NCBI RefSeq assembly: GCF_001577835.2
Contig: NC_029532.1
Span: forward strand, 4,092,001 to 4,156,000
Direction of reading: 5' to 3'
DNA: 64,000 bases
Source: Coturnix japonica
Lineage: Eukaryota; Chordata; Aves; Galliformes; Phasianidae
Shown piece by piece: positions 34,601-46,400 of the stretch (within the stretch, counting starts at the first letter, position 1; each line of letters opens with the position of its first letter). A program made the position numbers and the translations under genes. The notes under the pieces were generated by a model, which did no database searches, was not told the origin of the DNA, and saw only the letters and a list, made by a program, of their open reading frames with translations.

Positions 34601-37160
34601 TGTATGGTTGTAAGACGTTCAGAAAAGCTGCAAGAGAAATCTGATCAATCAAGATCCTGATTCTTATCTCAGTATAAGAAACACTGCAAGGATAGTAATA
34701 CATCCCTGCTGTCTGCGTGCCTTCTAGCTGAGTCCCTCTACATGTTTCTCAAGTCAAACTTCCGTCCTGTGGGAAGTAAGTCATGAAAGAAACTTAATCT
34801 TAGGTAGTCAGAAACAATTTTATTACTTCTTAAGCCAGAAAATTAAGCAGAGCTCTATGCCAAAACAAATTACACTTTAGGCTTTGGGGAGGGGTATTTA
34901 GTTAAGATGAGCTGAGGCAGCATTAAAACCCCTCTGCTTTGGCCACGGATGGTCTATCACAAGTGATGGTCAGGGAAGGACTGGCTGCATTGGCCTTTGG
35001 GCAGTGCTTCCTTGTGCTGGTGAACCTCCCAGGTGGTGGAAGCCCCAGCAATGTTAGAAGAGCTTCTATTCTGTTGTACCAGTATGCAGCTGTTCCAATT
35101 ATAGGAACCTTTGGAAAGGATCACTGAGAGCTATTTAGGAAACTGTGGGTGATGGCAACAGGCTTTGGGGATCAGACAAGAGAGTGAAAGCCTTAAGCAT
35201 CACACCAGATGCTTTTCTACATGAGTTTGGACTTTGCATCCTCAGTGATGCCAAGTGCCCTTTGCTTTGCAAGGCAATAAGAAGTGCCCCCATACCTCCC
35301 AGCTCCCAGGAGTTAAGCACAGAAAAGAAGGAAAATCTGCCAAGTGCCAAAGCCTTCTGCACAGTGCTGAGCCCCCAGAGAAAATGCTCTGTGCTGTTTG
35401 CAAGGCACGGTAAGAGCCATGTGATCGAGGTTTGGGGAAAGAGGGTTAAAAACAAGAGAAGGGAGAATTACTAAAGCATTAAAAGAGGGGCTGGAAAGAA
35501 GTTAATCATGGCAGCATGAGGATACTGTACCTTCTCTGCTTGCTTCTGCTCGCTATCCATGGCTGGGAGGACTGAAATGATGGTAAAGCTCTCCCTCGGC
35601 CTGTCTTGGTTTCCTCTTCCCCCTGACAACGGGCTGCCCATGCAGGGCGTCACCTGATTAGCAAACTGCCACATGACTGCTCCGATCAGAGGGCTCAAGG
35701 CCAGGCACAGGTCAGGGAGAGCCGGGGGTAATCACCATCGAGTGCCATGAAGGCACCTTTTCCCTCAGTCACTGATCAACAGCCCTGCACTGCTGACTGC
35801 TCTTCAATCAATAGCTCTAGGCCTCCAGCCATGGCACAAGTGAAGGTTTTTGGGGCTAAAGGTGATATTTTCCTGCCTTTCTTCCATGCACGTATGATCA
35901 TTATTGCAAGACTATGAGAAGTTCTGGATTGACAACCCTTATAAATATAAAGGTATCTCCAAAGCAGAGCAGCAACAGAATGATGCAGTCCCGAGGATTA
36001 TTATGCTCCTCTGAGCAACCATGGGGCAGACAGGGTGTAAACAAAGCTAAGATCACATCTGATGACTCTGAGCAAACAGGGAAAACTCCCCACTAAATTA
36101 GCTGAAAACAGGTAGATCTGTGTTTTCTCTTTTATGTCTGTCCTCTGCTTGTTTGGATTGAGGTCCAACTCAAACATTTGATGGGAGGAGGAGCAGCGAT
36201 CACAGCTGAACAGAGGAGGCAGCTGGCAGCAGAGATAGCGAGTCGCCTTCCTCTTCCCCACAAGCACCAGGGAAACAAACACCAGCAGAGCTCTGTGTGT
36301 GTGGATGGGCCCAGCTTACAGGCTGGCAATGCTCCCAGGCCACGTTCCAGTATAACCGATGACCTTTTCCAGTGTGTAAAGCCGATGGGAAGTCCACCTG
36401 CAGGCTTGGGGGGGGCGGGAGGAATTTCAGAGCGGTGTCTGATTCCCAGCACAGCCAGAACGTGTCGTGTCAGATGACAGGTGTATGTTTGTCTTTTTAT
36501 ATTAGAAACTGGAGCCTCCTCCAGCCCTGAGAAACCATCTCATGGGGTGAATCCACGCTGCCTCCTGCCCTGAGGTCTATCAGTGGTGTCAGTGAGCTCT
36601 GACCAAACCAAGGGTTGGGTGCTGCACTTTGGCTTGGGACAGAGTGGATCTGGGGTTTAATGTGTGCTCAGGGGGTGAAGAAGGCCAAAGGCAGCGTGGT
36701 TTGTATCAGCAATACAAAGCAAGGAGCTGACTGTGCCCACATAGTGTCACTGCTGGGGCTGCACCTCAGTGCTGTGCTCAGCTCTGGGTCCCTCACTGCA
36801 AGGAAGACACTGAGTGTGCAGAGATGTGCAGTGTGTGTGGGTCTGAGCGGCTGAGGGCAATGGGATGGTTCAGAGCACAGAGGATCATATGGGGAGTCCT
36901 GACGGCTCCGTGCAGTCCATGAAGGAGCTGTGTTGAGGTGGGGTGGGCTCTGCTCACAGGGTGGGATGAGAGGAGATGGCCCCACATTGGGGCAGTGCCA
37001 GGCCCCAGCCGGGCTGACACCCCTCCCCACCCCTCACACGGGACACCCCCCGCTCCCCCCGCTCCCTTCATGCTGTGATCGAGGCCCAGCTGCCCCCTCA
37101 CGCTCCATCCCGCCCCTCTCTGCTCTCACTCACCGCCGCTCTGGCCACGCAGCCCAACAT
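25610..37160 (-). CDS. CRAT: CRAT, carnitine O-acetyltransferase (complete, 14 coding exons)
   Basis: Transfers acetyl between CoA and carnitine in mitochondria and peroxisomes. Exons, 5' to 3' on the minus strand: 37134-37160, 34151-34414, 33571-33689, 31749-31802, 30826-30991, 30284-30458, 29569-29747, 28466-28566, 28089-28208, 27479-27601, 27262-27397, 26953-27015, 26291-26428, 25610-25825. All are GT-AG with consistent phase and total 626 codons, the human length as I recall. The start MLGCVARAA|ARPYGLLKP aligns residue for residue with the human mitochondrial leader. The catalytic His of the choline/carnitine acyltransferase family is in CGLVYEHAPSEGPP and falls at residue 343. The C-terminus is SKL, a canonical peroxisomal PTS1 signal. 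The gene is tail-to-tail with DOLPP1 and head-to-head with PTPA. Confidence 0.97.
26871..26896. repeat. (GTTT)n microsatellite
   Basis: About six GTTT units in a CRAT intron. Confidence 0.9.
29943..30035 (+). mobile_element. CR1 LINE 3' end fragment
   Basis: ggctggatgggccctgggca, cctgatctagagggtgg and then ggttccttctaacttaagcc match the sense CR1 3' region in order. Diverged, about 90 bp, in a CRAT intron. Confidence 0.6.
35531..35571 (-). CDS. CRAT: Probable alternative 5' exon of CRAT
   Basis: Minus strand: acceptor catcatttcag, then 11 nt, then an ATG in good context (gccATGG) encoding MDSEQKQAEK, ending exactly at AAG|GTACAG in phase 0 with the next CRAT exon (34414). Including this 41-nt exon breaks the frame that starts at the upstream MLGC Met and makes MDSEQKQAEK-ARPYG the natural start of a 627-residue product without a mitochondrial leader. 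Human CRAT is known to make a leaderless peroxisomal form by alternative 5' splicing. That this exon does the same here is inference. It could also be an alternative first exon, since the frame stays open upstream to about 35698. Confidence 0.5.
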
Positions 37161-37480
37161 GGCTCCTCTCCCGGCCGCCGCCGCCGCCCGCCGCAAGGAC
37201 ACCGGCACCACCGGGCGCCACCGCCCCGCTCGGCCGGCAGGGGGCGGGGCTGCGCGCCGCCATCTTGGAGCGGGGCGAAGCAGGTTCTGCCATTTTTGAA
37301 AAGGGCAAAATGTTACTGTAAGGAGAGCGAGTGTGAGGCGGCAACCAGACAGGGCAGGGCGGCGCTTTGCCCGGCTCAAAGATGGCCGCCGGAGGTATCG
37401 GCGTTCAAGGTGAAGGGTGAGAGGTGAGGAGTCAGAGCGGCGGCGGCCTACGGGAAGATGGCAGAGAGCGAGCGGCCGGC
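37020..37480. promoter_or_regulatory. Bidirectional CpG-island promoter of CRAT (-) and PTPA (+)
   Basis: CpG-rich, TATA-less block between start codons only 297 bp apart (CRAT ATG 37158-37160 minus; PTPA ATG 37458-37460 plus). YY1-type motifs occur at 37258-37268 (CGCCATCTTGG), 37289-37298 (GCCATTTTTG), 37378-37390 (AAAGATGGCCGCC) and 37455-37462 (AAGATGGC, overlapping the PTPA start). A weaker one overlaps the CRAT start at 37156-37163. A GC box (ggggcggggc) lies at 37241-37250. Confidence 0.85.
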
Positions 37481-40400
37481 GGGTGAGAACGGGGGGGACG
37501 GGACGGGGATAACGGGGCTAAAACGGGGCTAAAACGGGGGTAACAACGGGGGTAACGGGGCTCTGTGTGGATCTGAGGGGAGCAGGTGGACCGAGCCGCC
37601 CCTGGGGCCTGTAGGGCCGGGAGGGCCGGGCCCTTGTGTGGTTCCTCACGTCTGATTCTATCAACCTAAAGTTATGGGCAGCCAGGCTGTGACACCGTCA
37701 GCAGCAAAGAGGGGACAGGGAGCTCAGGGCATGGGGGAGTTCTGCCCACAATCATTTCCCTATCTCCATCCATAGCAGGGTCTGTGTGTTTCCCAGCTCC
37801 CTTTTCCCTGCCGTGCCCATCACAGGGGTACAAGGGTAGTAGAATAGTAGTACAGTAGTACAGTAGTACAGTAGTACAAGGCCTTCTGAACCTGCAGCCT
37901 GTAACAACATTTGGAGTTGTCCCACTGTGTGATGTGGAGCTGTTGCTGGTGTCGCTCCTGGTGCTGAGCAGGCAGAGGTCTGTGTGTTTTATGGGTTTCA
38001 AATGATGAACAGAGTGATCCTGGTAGTATTCATGGGTTCACATCAGCCCTTGGTTTCTTTAACAGTGGTTTGCTCTGCTGTCTCGTGCTGTTGGGTGGCT
38101 CTGTGTGGAGGCAGGAGTTGGACTCTGATCCTCATGGGTCCTGGATCAAACTGGGATCAAAAGGATCTTGGTAGCGTTGATCTTTAAGGTGCTGCGTTTC
38201 AGCATCCTCAGCGCTTCTGGAATGGAGAGTGCTGCTCTGGGCTGCCATCTACTGAGTCGATCCTGTGTTGTCTCTGCAGGAATTGGCCTTCTTAGGGGAT
38301 TGCAGCCCAGGTGCAGCACCCCGAGAACAGGTGGTTTGTAAGGAAAGCTTAGTGCTTCAGCATGACCCAAGGCTTGTTCACCCTAGAAATAGCTAAACTA
38401 GCTGGGTGATGTCACTGCTGGCTCCTGCAGGCTTCTCTCTCTGAATGGGAAATTCATCTTCAGTAGAGACAGTGAACGTAATGCAGCCTTTCTGAAGCCA
38501 TCGAGTGTCCTCCAGGGGATGTTATTGAGGGGATGCTGCTTGCTGAGCAGGACTTGGTGAGATTGAGGCACGAGCTGGGATGGATTTGTTTGTGTTCAGT
38601 CTCCTGGGAAATTAATGTTGCTTTCTAAGAAAGGAAGGTTAGAAGATTGCTTCTACTCCACTGCCTGCTTTACCTCTTTCTTGCATCTCCCAGGCAAGCC
38701 AGAGGAGATGGCTCCTCCCATCCAGCAGAGCTTCATGATCCCCAGAAAGGAGATAAACATGGTTTCTGACATGGGCAAGTGGAAGCGCTCTCAGGTATGT
38801 CTGTGGGTTCAGGGAAGGCTGGTAAGTGCTTATTACGTTACAGTGGTAGCTGGGTCTGGACTGGTAACTGCCATGAGGTATAAAGCAGGTTTGGGCAAGT
38901 TGTGGGAAATTAATGGATGTGTGTTGAAGCAGGAGTTGCTGCCTGATTGTAGGAAAATGACTTGGCAGCGAGGTGTGGAGTCTGGCAGCCAAATGCTCAG
39001 ACAAAGGAGCCAGGGAGAGCCCAAAGGTTGAGGGGGACAAGAGGTGTGTAAGAATTATTACTGCTCCCTGCCGACATGCCAAGTGGTAACTATTTCACCC
39101 TACATAACCTGAATGTTGTGATATACCAGGTTTACCCGATGCTGTCTGAACTCAGCTTGAATTTGTGAGCTGGCTGTCTGGCCCTTACGACATCAGGGTG
39201 GGTTGGTTCCTGGTGCCTTCCCGCTGTGCTGTACTGGGAAGGGCTCTAGAGCCAAAGCCTTTAATTTCCTGGGTAATTTTTGTTTATAGTGTCTGTGGGG
39301 CTGGTGGAACAGGCAGATTCTCTGTCCTCTGCCTTTAAGACATAGTAGGGATGGGCTGGACTTGTTTCTCCTGTTGGTTCTGCTGTTTAGGAATGAACTC
39401 TTGCTTAATGTCTTATGAGAAGCTTAAACTGTTGCCAGCTCTCTAGTAAACTTAGGATTGCAATTCCCCTTATTAAATTTTCTGGGACTAAGGACTTGCT
39501 CCTCTCTGGATTTATGTGTGAGGGTCCCAAGGAGCAAGAGTTGGCAGAGTGCTAGTCTAACCATTCCACAGACCCAGAGCTACCAAGCTGTTCTGCATAT
39601 GATACTTCAGAATCAGCTCGTATAAAGAGCACAGCAGTGAGGAGTTTGGGCCGTCTCCCACTTCATCATACGTGTACACAGGAGAACAGAAGGAGATAAT
39701 GACAGACCTGGGAGGAGCATTGCAGGGCGGGATGTCTGGACACCATAGAGATTCTGCAGAGCCAGGGAGTATGAATTTGACCTGATAAGAGGCAGGGAGC
39801 TGAGAGGAGGATTTCAGGGGCGGCGTGAGCTTTCTTAGAATTCTTCACTCCATAATCTTTTCAGCAATGCAGAGTTGTTGGTGCGATCACCATCTGCCTT
39901 CAAGGTCTGCCAGAAATAGCAGTAACCTCACAGCAAGCCCCGTGCCCTGGCTGTCTCCATGAAAGCAGTGCTGTGTTCTGGGAAAGGTTCCCTTGGTGTG
40001 CAGGAGCACGATAATGCTGCAGTGCTAATTCAAACAGACTGTGGGTACTCACTGACTTGCTCTTTTGGATGTGTTTGCAGGCATATGCAGATTACATGGG
40101 CTTCATCCTCACCCTAAACGAAGGTGTGAAGGGCAGGAAACTGACCTGTGAATACAACGTTTCAGAGGTAGGAGGGGAGTTTAGATCTGCTTGTTTCTCC
40201 CTTTTTGCTGCTTATATATGTATTTTTTTTATTTTGGCCTCTACAGTGAATATCTCTAAGTGAGGGATGAGCCGACAACTTAACTGGGAGAATATAATTG
40301 GGCTGTGTTTGGGAATGTAAATGTCAGCCTGTGGTGCTCCCTCTTGGTGCAGAGGCTCTGTATGTTTGCTGGTAGGAAATGGAGCAACCTATAGGTGGAC

Positions 40401-43400
40401 AGAAACTGGTGATGGAAAGGAAGCTTCAGAAAGGATGTGTTTTGGCCCTGATTTTACAGTCTGGCTTCAACCAGGGCTGTTTTGTAGATGTGATACTCCC
40501 TCCTGGCAGCAGCCAAAAGGCAGAGAAGTCTGTACTGCTCCTGTTTCTCCTACTGCTTCTCTGTGTGATCTCATCTAAATGGTGCTGGGCCAGTTCTAAT
40601 GTCCACTCACCTTGCTGGGGCACAGCATAGTGTTTGGGGCCAGTGGGGATGGCAGAGAGGAGGGAAGGCATCCTCCCTGCTGCAGTCGCCTTCCCCCAGC
40701 CATCCGTGTGGCTGTTCTGAGGTCCTTATGGGTGCTGCAGTGATCTGCAGAGCATGTGCTGTCCTCTGGCTGTGTTTCCATGTTGCATGCTGAATTCTCC
40801 TCCCTTGTTTCGTGTTGGAATTAGGAGATTCTTTGGTATCTTTTTACCATTTAAGCTTATCACAGCTATGCAGGACAGCTGAGAACAGTCTGGCTAGAGG
40901 ATCTAGGTGGAATGGCAAGCAGACTGGGCCTGTGTGTTTATAGATACATTCTTGTGTGGGAAGGCAGCCTACAACGATCTTTAACCCAGCCATTTATGTC
41001 TGGAACAGGCATGTAAAGTTCAGCCTTCCCTTCAAGGAGCCGATGTGTGAATGAGAAACTTTGCTTGTACTTCATGGGGGGGATCAGGGATAATGAATGC
41101 CTCTCTAACAGGCTTTGTGTCCACCCCTTTGTTCCTTTAATTCGGTAGAATGTGCCGTCAAATGCCACTCTTGCTTTCCACTGTTTGTGTTTCACCTTTG
41201 AGTTTTGCCTTTGTCATAATCTTGCTCATTCATAGAGCAGTCCTAGGGAAACAAAGCATTAAAAATGAACAAAAGGAAAGAGCAAAGAAATCCCTCTTCC
41301 TCCACCCCCTCTGTGGGGCTGTGTCTGTGCAGCGGGTCCCTCTTGGAGTGAATTGATCCACCCACAGCCCCAGTACAGGCAATAAACAAGAGATGTGATC
41401 CCGGCTGCTGGGGATGTGGCAGGGAACATGTCCTATTCCCCTCGCGTGGGGGAGAGCAATAACCCGTGACTGGAGGCACAGGTGGAGCATCCCCTGGGTT
41501 GCCTTGTTGATGAGGTTGCCTGTTCATGCGGATTTGTTTGTAGATCAAACTGCTTATCTTTGCTTTTAAAGGCTCAGCCCCTTGTGGCCTCTGCTTGCAT
41601 CTCTGCTCTGCTTTCTTCTCTTTTGCCTGTACCTGCTGCTGATGTGCTTTTGTGCTGTCCCATCTTCCTCCCTGATCAAATGCTGGAGATGCCTTCCTTT
41701 GGCAATGACCTCCTGGAATCCTTTCTGCTGAACGCGTATCCTCTCTGTGACTTACTGTATTGCTTTGCAAGCATGGTCTGTTCTGCTTTCAAAGAGACAG
41801 CTTAATAGGTTCTGTAGTGGTGTGTGTCGGTAGAAAACTGTCTGCTGGAGTGAGAGCCTGGTCCTTTGGGGGCTGAGCCCCTTCTGAGATCGGCTGAGCT
41901 TTCTCCTCTCCTGCTGAGAAACCCGGAGTTTAGCTGGAGACATCTGATAAGTAGCAGTAGCTGTGTGGCTGCACGGGACTGTGGTGTTGTATCTAGCAGG
42001 GGTTGTGTGACAGCAGACTGTGACCTGCCTTCTCCTGCAGGGAGTAATTCTCATGCAGGGATCTGGGCTGCAGAGGGTTTCAGAGCTGACTTTGCTCAGA
42101 GCAGCAGTGCAGCAAGGGAGAGGTTAATGCTGGCTGTGCGAGGGGCAGACCTTCCCTTTAAGCAGTCTGCTGCCCAGCATTACTGGAGGAAGCCGGCTGG
42201 TCTCATGGCTTGCTCTGTTCAATGAAGGGAAGCAGCAAATGCCCCAGTTTCAGCAGCTCCCCACTCTGGTAGGCTGTGAGTTGCCCCCAGGATCAGGTTT
42301 GCTCCTTGCGGGTGGCCGTGGCTGCTCTGATGCCTCTGCAGCACCTCCTCCTGCCCCTGCTCGGAGTGATGCTGACAGGTCTCTGTTCTGCACGACGCTC
42401 TGCATCTCTCCTTTGGGGCCGGCGGCCGACTCAGGGTCAAGGCGATGCGAAATCAGCACAACAGGAAGAGCAAAGAGAGCAAGGGGGGGGTGCGGTGGCT
42501 GTCCTTGCTTTGATCACTGGAAAGGTAAAGCAAAAATAGAGCTTAAAAACCCAGCCAGGCAAAACAGGGCTGCAGTGGTGCTGATGGTTGTGTTCCCGTA
42601 AACCCTACTGCTCCTCTCCCTCCCCCTGCTGGGGTCAGCCCCGGCTGCACAAGTTTCCTCTGCAGGACAATGGGAGCTGCTGCTTTTAATAACCCCTTTT
42701 CAAAGGGCCGTGAGCCCAAACCGAGCCGCATCTCTTTAATTATTTATTGGCACGGCTGAGCCGGCAGCTGGGTCCTGCTCACCCGCGTTCGGAGGGGCTG
42801 CGCTTTTTAATCCTTTTAAAGCAAGTGAGTGGGGAAGGGGAGGTTGGACTGTGTGCTCCCTGAGGCCTGCGGGCAGATCTGGGGAGGGGGAAGGAACCCG
42901 TCCTCAGCAACCATTTATCCAGGCAGCTCCAAGTGCTCTCTGAGAGGGGGTTTGAAATACGGGAGCTGCTCATAATGAGCTGCTGGTGCCGGCGGATAAA
43001 TCACCAGCGTGATTTAATTATTTAATGCAACCCAGTGCTGAGGATGCTGTTGCTTAATTGGAGGTGAATGCAGTAGCCAGGAAGGGATGGAGCTGAGTCC
43101 AAACCCGACCCATTGCAGTGGGGAGGTGCTGAGTTTCTGCAGCATTAGGGCTGAAGCAAAGAGGGCTGTGATGCCTTGGTCTGTGCAAATCTTTGGCACA
43201 AGTGAGCAGACACCCCAGTATACTTCTGTCCCTTGGCACACTTGTGCTTTTGTCCTCTGCGTTCCTGGTGTGCTCAGGTGAAGTGTTGCCCTCCCTCTCA
43301 GCCCCTGGCCTCGCTCATCAGCCAAGTGCTGAAGTCCTGTGAAATAAGTGGATCCTTGTCCTTCCTGATCTCTGTCCCCACACTCTGATCCCACCACGTC

Positions 43401-46400
43401 CTCAGCTCCAAGGAGTGCTGCCAGAGGGGGGATTGTGCTGTTGAGAGGCTGTTTCTCCTGGGATCAGAGGGGACAGGGATTGCTGACCAGCTTGGCGGTG
43501 CCTATCTCTCTTCCCCACCCCCTTCAAGTGGCACTTCAAGGGCTGGAAACTTGCTGGTCTCGGCTCTTTCTTCATCCTCCCGGCAGGCAGTGGGAAGAAT
43601 TGAACCACAGCCCAGGAGACCAGCCAGCTTCACACGGTCGATGCCTCCAGCAAAGTCAAACCAGCCGCCGCTTCTGCTGTCCTCTTTGTCCCCTTGAAGG
43701 AGGAATCTCCTCTTGAGACAGAGAAGCCTACACTGCCCAGGGCCTGACCAGCTGCTGTGGCATCTGATGGCTCTCTGGCTGCTTGTATTTGGGCAAGGAG
43801 AATCCCAGACCCTCTGGCAGGCTCCATGGGTTGTCAGCAGAGCCTCCTAATAAAACTGTTTGAAGCTTCTTAAATCGTGGCCTGTGGTGCTTGAGACACC
43901 ATGCTGTGTTGCCTGTGGCTCTCCGGATCTTGCTTCTTTTCCCTTTTGCCTGCTGGTGCGCCTTTTCCAGTCACTCTCTCCTAAGTCCTGCACATTTTCC
44001 TTACTTATTCCTTCCAGCACTGGATGCAAGATATCAGCTCTCTTCCCTTGCTGTTGTCTTTGTCTTCCCATCAGCATTGTTCTCTTAGAACCTAGAGCTT
44101 CTCATCCTTGCTCTGATGAGACTGCTGGTGGACAAGCCAGGCTGTCTCATCCTTGGGATGGACTGCATTTTGCCTATGCATTTTTGCAAGGTATAGCGTG
44201 CACTGGGTATCGTGGGGTTGGAGCTGCCTTAGGAGTCTGGCTGGTGCAAGTTTGGAGCATTGTGGTTACTCTAAGAATGCTGAATTGAGATTTGGTCTTG
44301 CTGTGCTGGATGCTGTACAAATGCAAACAACCTCTCTGCAAATCTTGGCTCCTGAGATGCTCCAGGACAGGATTGGAGGCCTTGAGAAGGGAAGTTTACC
44401 TACAAGATCTTGCAGCCAGTGACTGGTGAGACTGTATGGTGCGTGCTGTGTGGGGCACGCAGGACCCTAAAGATACAGAGACTGAGTTTCGTTGGAGATC
44501 CCTGAATCATGTGGCACTTCCCTGTTACTCAGTCCTGCATGTCCTACAGCTAGGAGCTTGCTTTAGCTCTTCTCCCTGAGGTTTTGGAGCATGGTACTGT
44601 TGCAGCTGATGAAAGGCTGCGTGGGTGACTGGAGAGACTGCCTCAGGCTGGGCTTTGTACTGGGCTGATCTGAGGGAGGGAGGATTGCCTGGCCCTTCTG
44701 CATTTTGGGGAGAGTTGGCACATCCCATTCCGGCTTACCACCCTTGGGAAGAGCAGTGTGGGCTTCAGTAATTCCAAACCAGGGCAGAGATGTGGGAGCC
44801 TGGGGGATCACTCTGTTTTGTGTCATTGTGACCCCTCATTTTCCTTCTCTCTGTAGCCAATTGAAAAGCTGGTGGCTCTTCTGAACACCCTTGACAGATG
44901 GATCGATGAAACCCCCCCAGTGGATCAACCCTCTCGCTTTGGGAACAAAGCCTTCAGGACTTGGTACGCCAAACTAGACCAGGTGAGCATGTCTTCCATG
45001 TACAATGTTCAATGTAGCTCCTATGGAAGGGCAACATGTTCAGCAGGGATAACAGAATGATTCCATCATTGTGTGGCAGGTGAGCAGTCTATAAAGGAGC
45101 TGTGCAGATAAGCTGGGAAGGATCCTTCTCTTGATATATATCACTTTTTCCTGATTTGTTGCTGTCTTCACCTCTTACAAGACCATATGGTCCATGTAAA
45201 TGCTCTTTGATTGGTTTCCAAGTCCTGAATCAGCCTTTTGGGTCCTTCAAGACTAAGGAAAACCTTTGCTTTGTAACTATTAGCAGAGACGATCAGAGGA
45301 AGGTTGTGAAGCTGCTTGATGTTCTTCAACTCAGTACATGCCTGCACCAAGCTCTGGAGGTGGCACAGTGTCCAAGCAGGAATGTCCTTTTGCAGGTGGT
45401 CTGCTCCTCTGTTAATGCTTTGGTCCTGTGGGTAACTGAGTTGATGTATCTTTCTTTTTTTTCCCCTCTGTCGGATATGTGTGGCCTGGAGAAGTGTTAG
45501 GATGAGCTCTCCCAGAATTATTCCATTTCTCTACTTCTAGAATAGGCAAATTCTTTCCTCTGTCATGCCAGCTCTTACATATGTAGAACTACACCATGCG
45601 CCATTGTAGCTTCCCCCTCTGCGTCAGTGTATGAGCATTGTCTTGCCCATGGGGACTGTGACAGATCTACACTCACTTGGGGGAGTCTTTTGTGTCTTCC
45701 AGGAAGCAGAAAACTTGGTGGCAGCAGTGATCCCTAAACATTTGGCTGATGCTGCACCAGAAGTGGCCGTGTACCTGAAAGAGTCTGTGGGGAACTCTAC
45801 CCGCATTGATTATGGCACAGGTACCTGAGCACACGCAGTGGCTGAGACTGGTCTCCTCTGAGTAGTGACCCTTTGGAGCCTGGTACTGGGTGTATTTAAA
45901 TATGTTTAATGGCTTTTCTTTGTGTCAGTTTGGTACAAACACTTAATCCTCAGCGTTCACTGTGGGTTGACACCCTTTATGTGTCTCATTCAAGGAAACA
46001 TGAATCGAGCTGTGCAAGCCATTCTGGGATGGACTGTAGGAGTAGCTTTACTGCATGTAGCAGTATTGCACAGCTGATCCACAACAGGCAACTTAGAGGA
46101 ATAAAATGTAATTGCTTAAATTGGAAGTAGACTGGGGAGCAAGGTCATAGACAGCAGGGAGTGTCTCTGGGTCTGGTGCTCTTTGGAGCTGCTGCTGCTG
46201 CTTAGGGGAGGACTTTAAAATCTGAACACTGAATTATTTTGTACCTGTGAAGATACTGAACTGCAGGCTGGAGTAACCACACTGGCTTCAGTTAGACCTA
46301 AATGCAGAGTCTTTCATTTGAAACCATGTGGTTACCGCATGCTCTGCTCCTCTGTATGGGGGACAGGTGTGCTAACCAGAGTGCAGGAGAGTGGGACACT

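Noticed and set aside
37098-37379. Arginine-rich open extension upstream of the CRAT start
   Set aside because: Open but with no ATG before MLGC, and the MLGC start aligns with the human leader; the region is CpG-island 5' UTR.
41243-41770. 175-codon minus-strand frame in PTPA intron 3
   Set aside because: Antisense to an intron, without splice signals or known domain.
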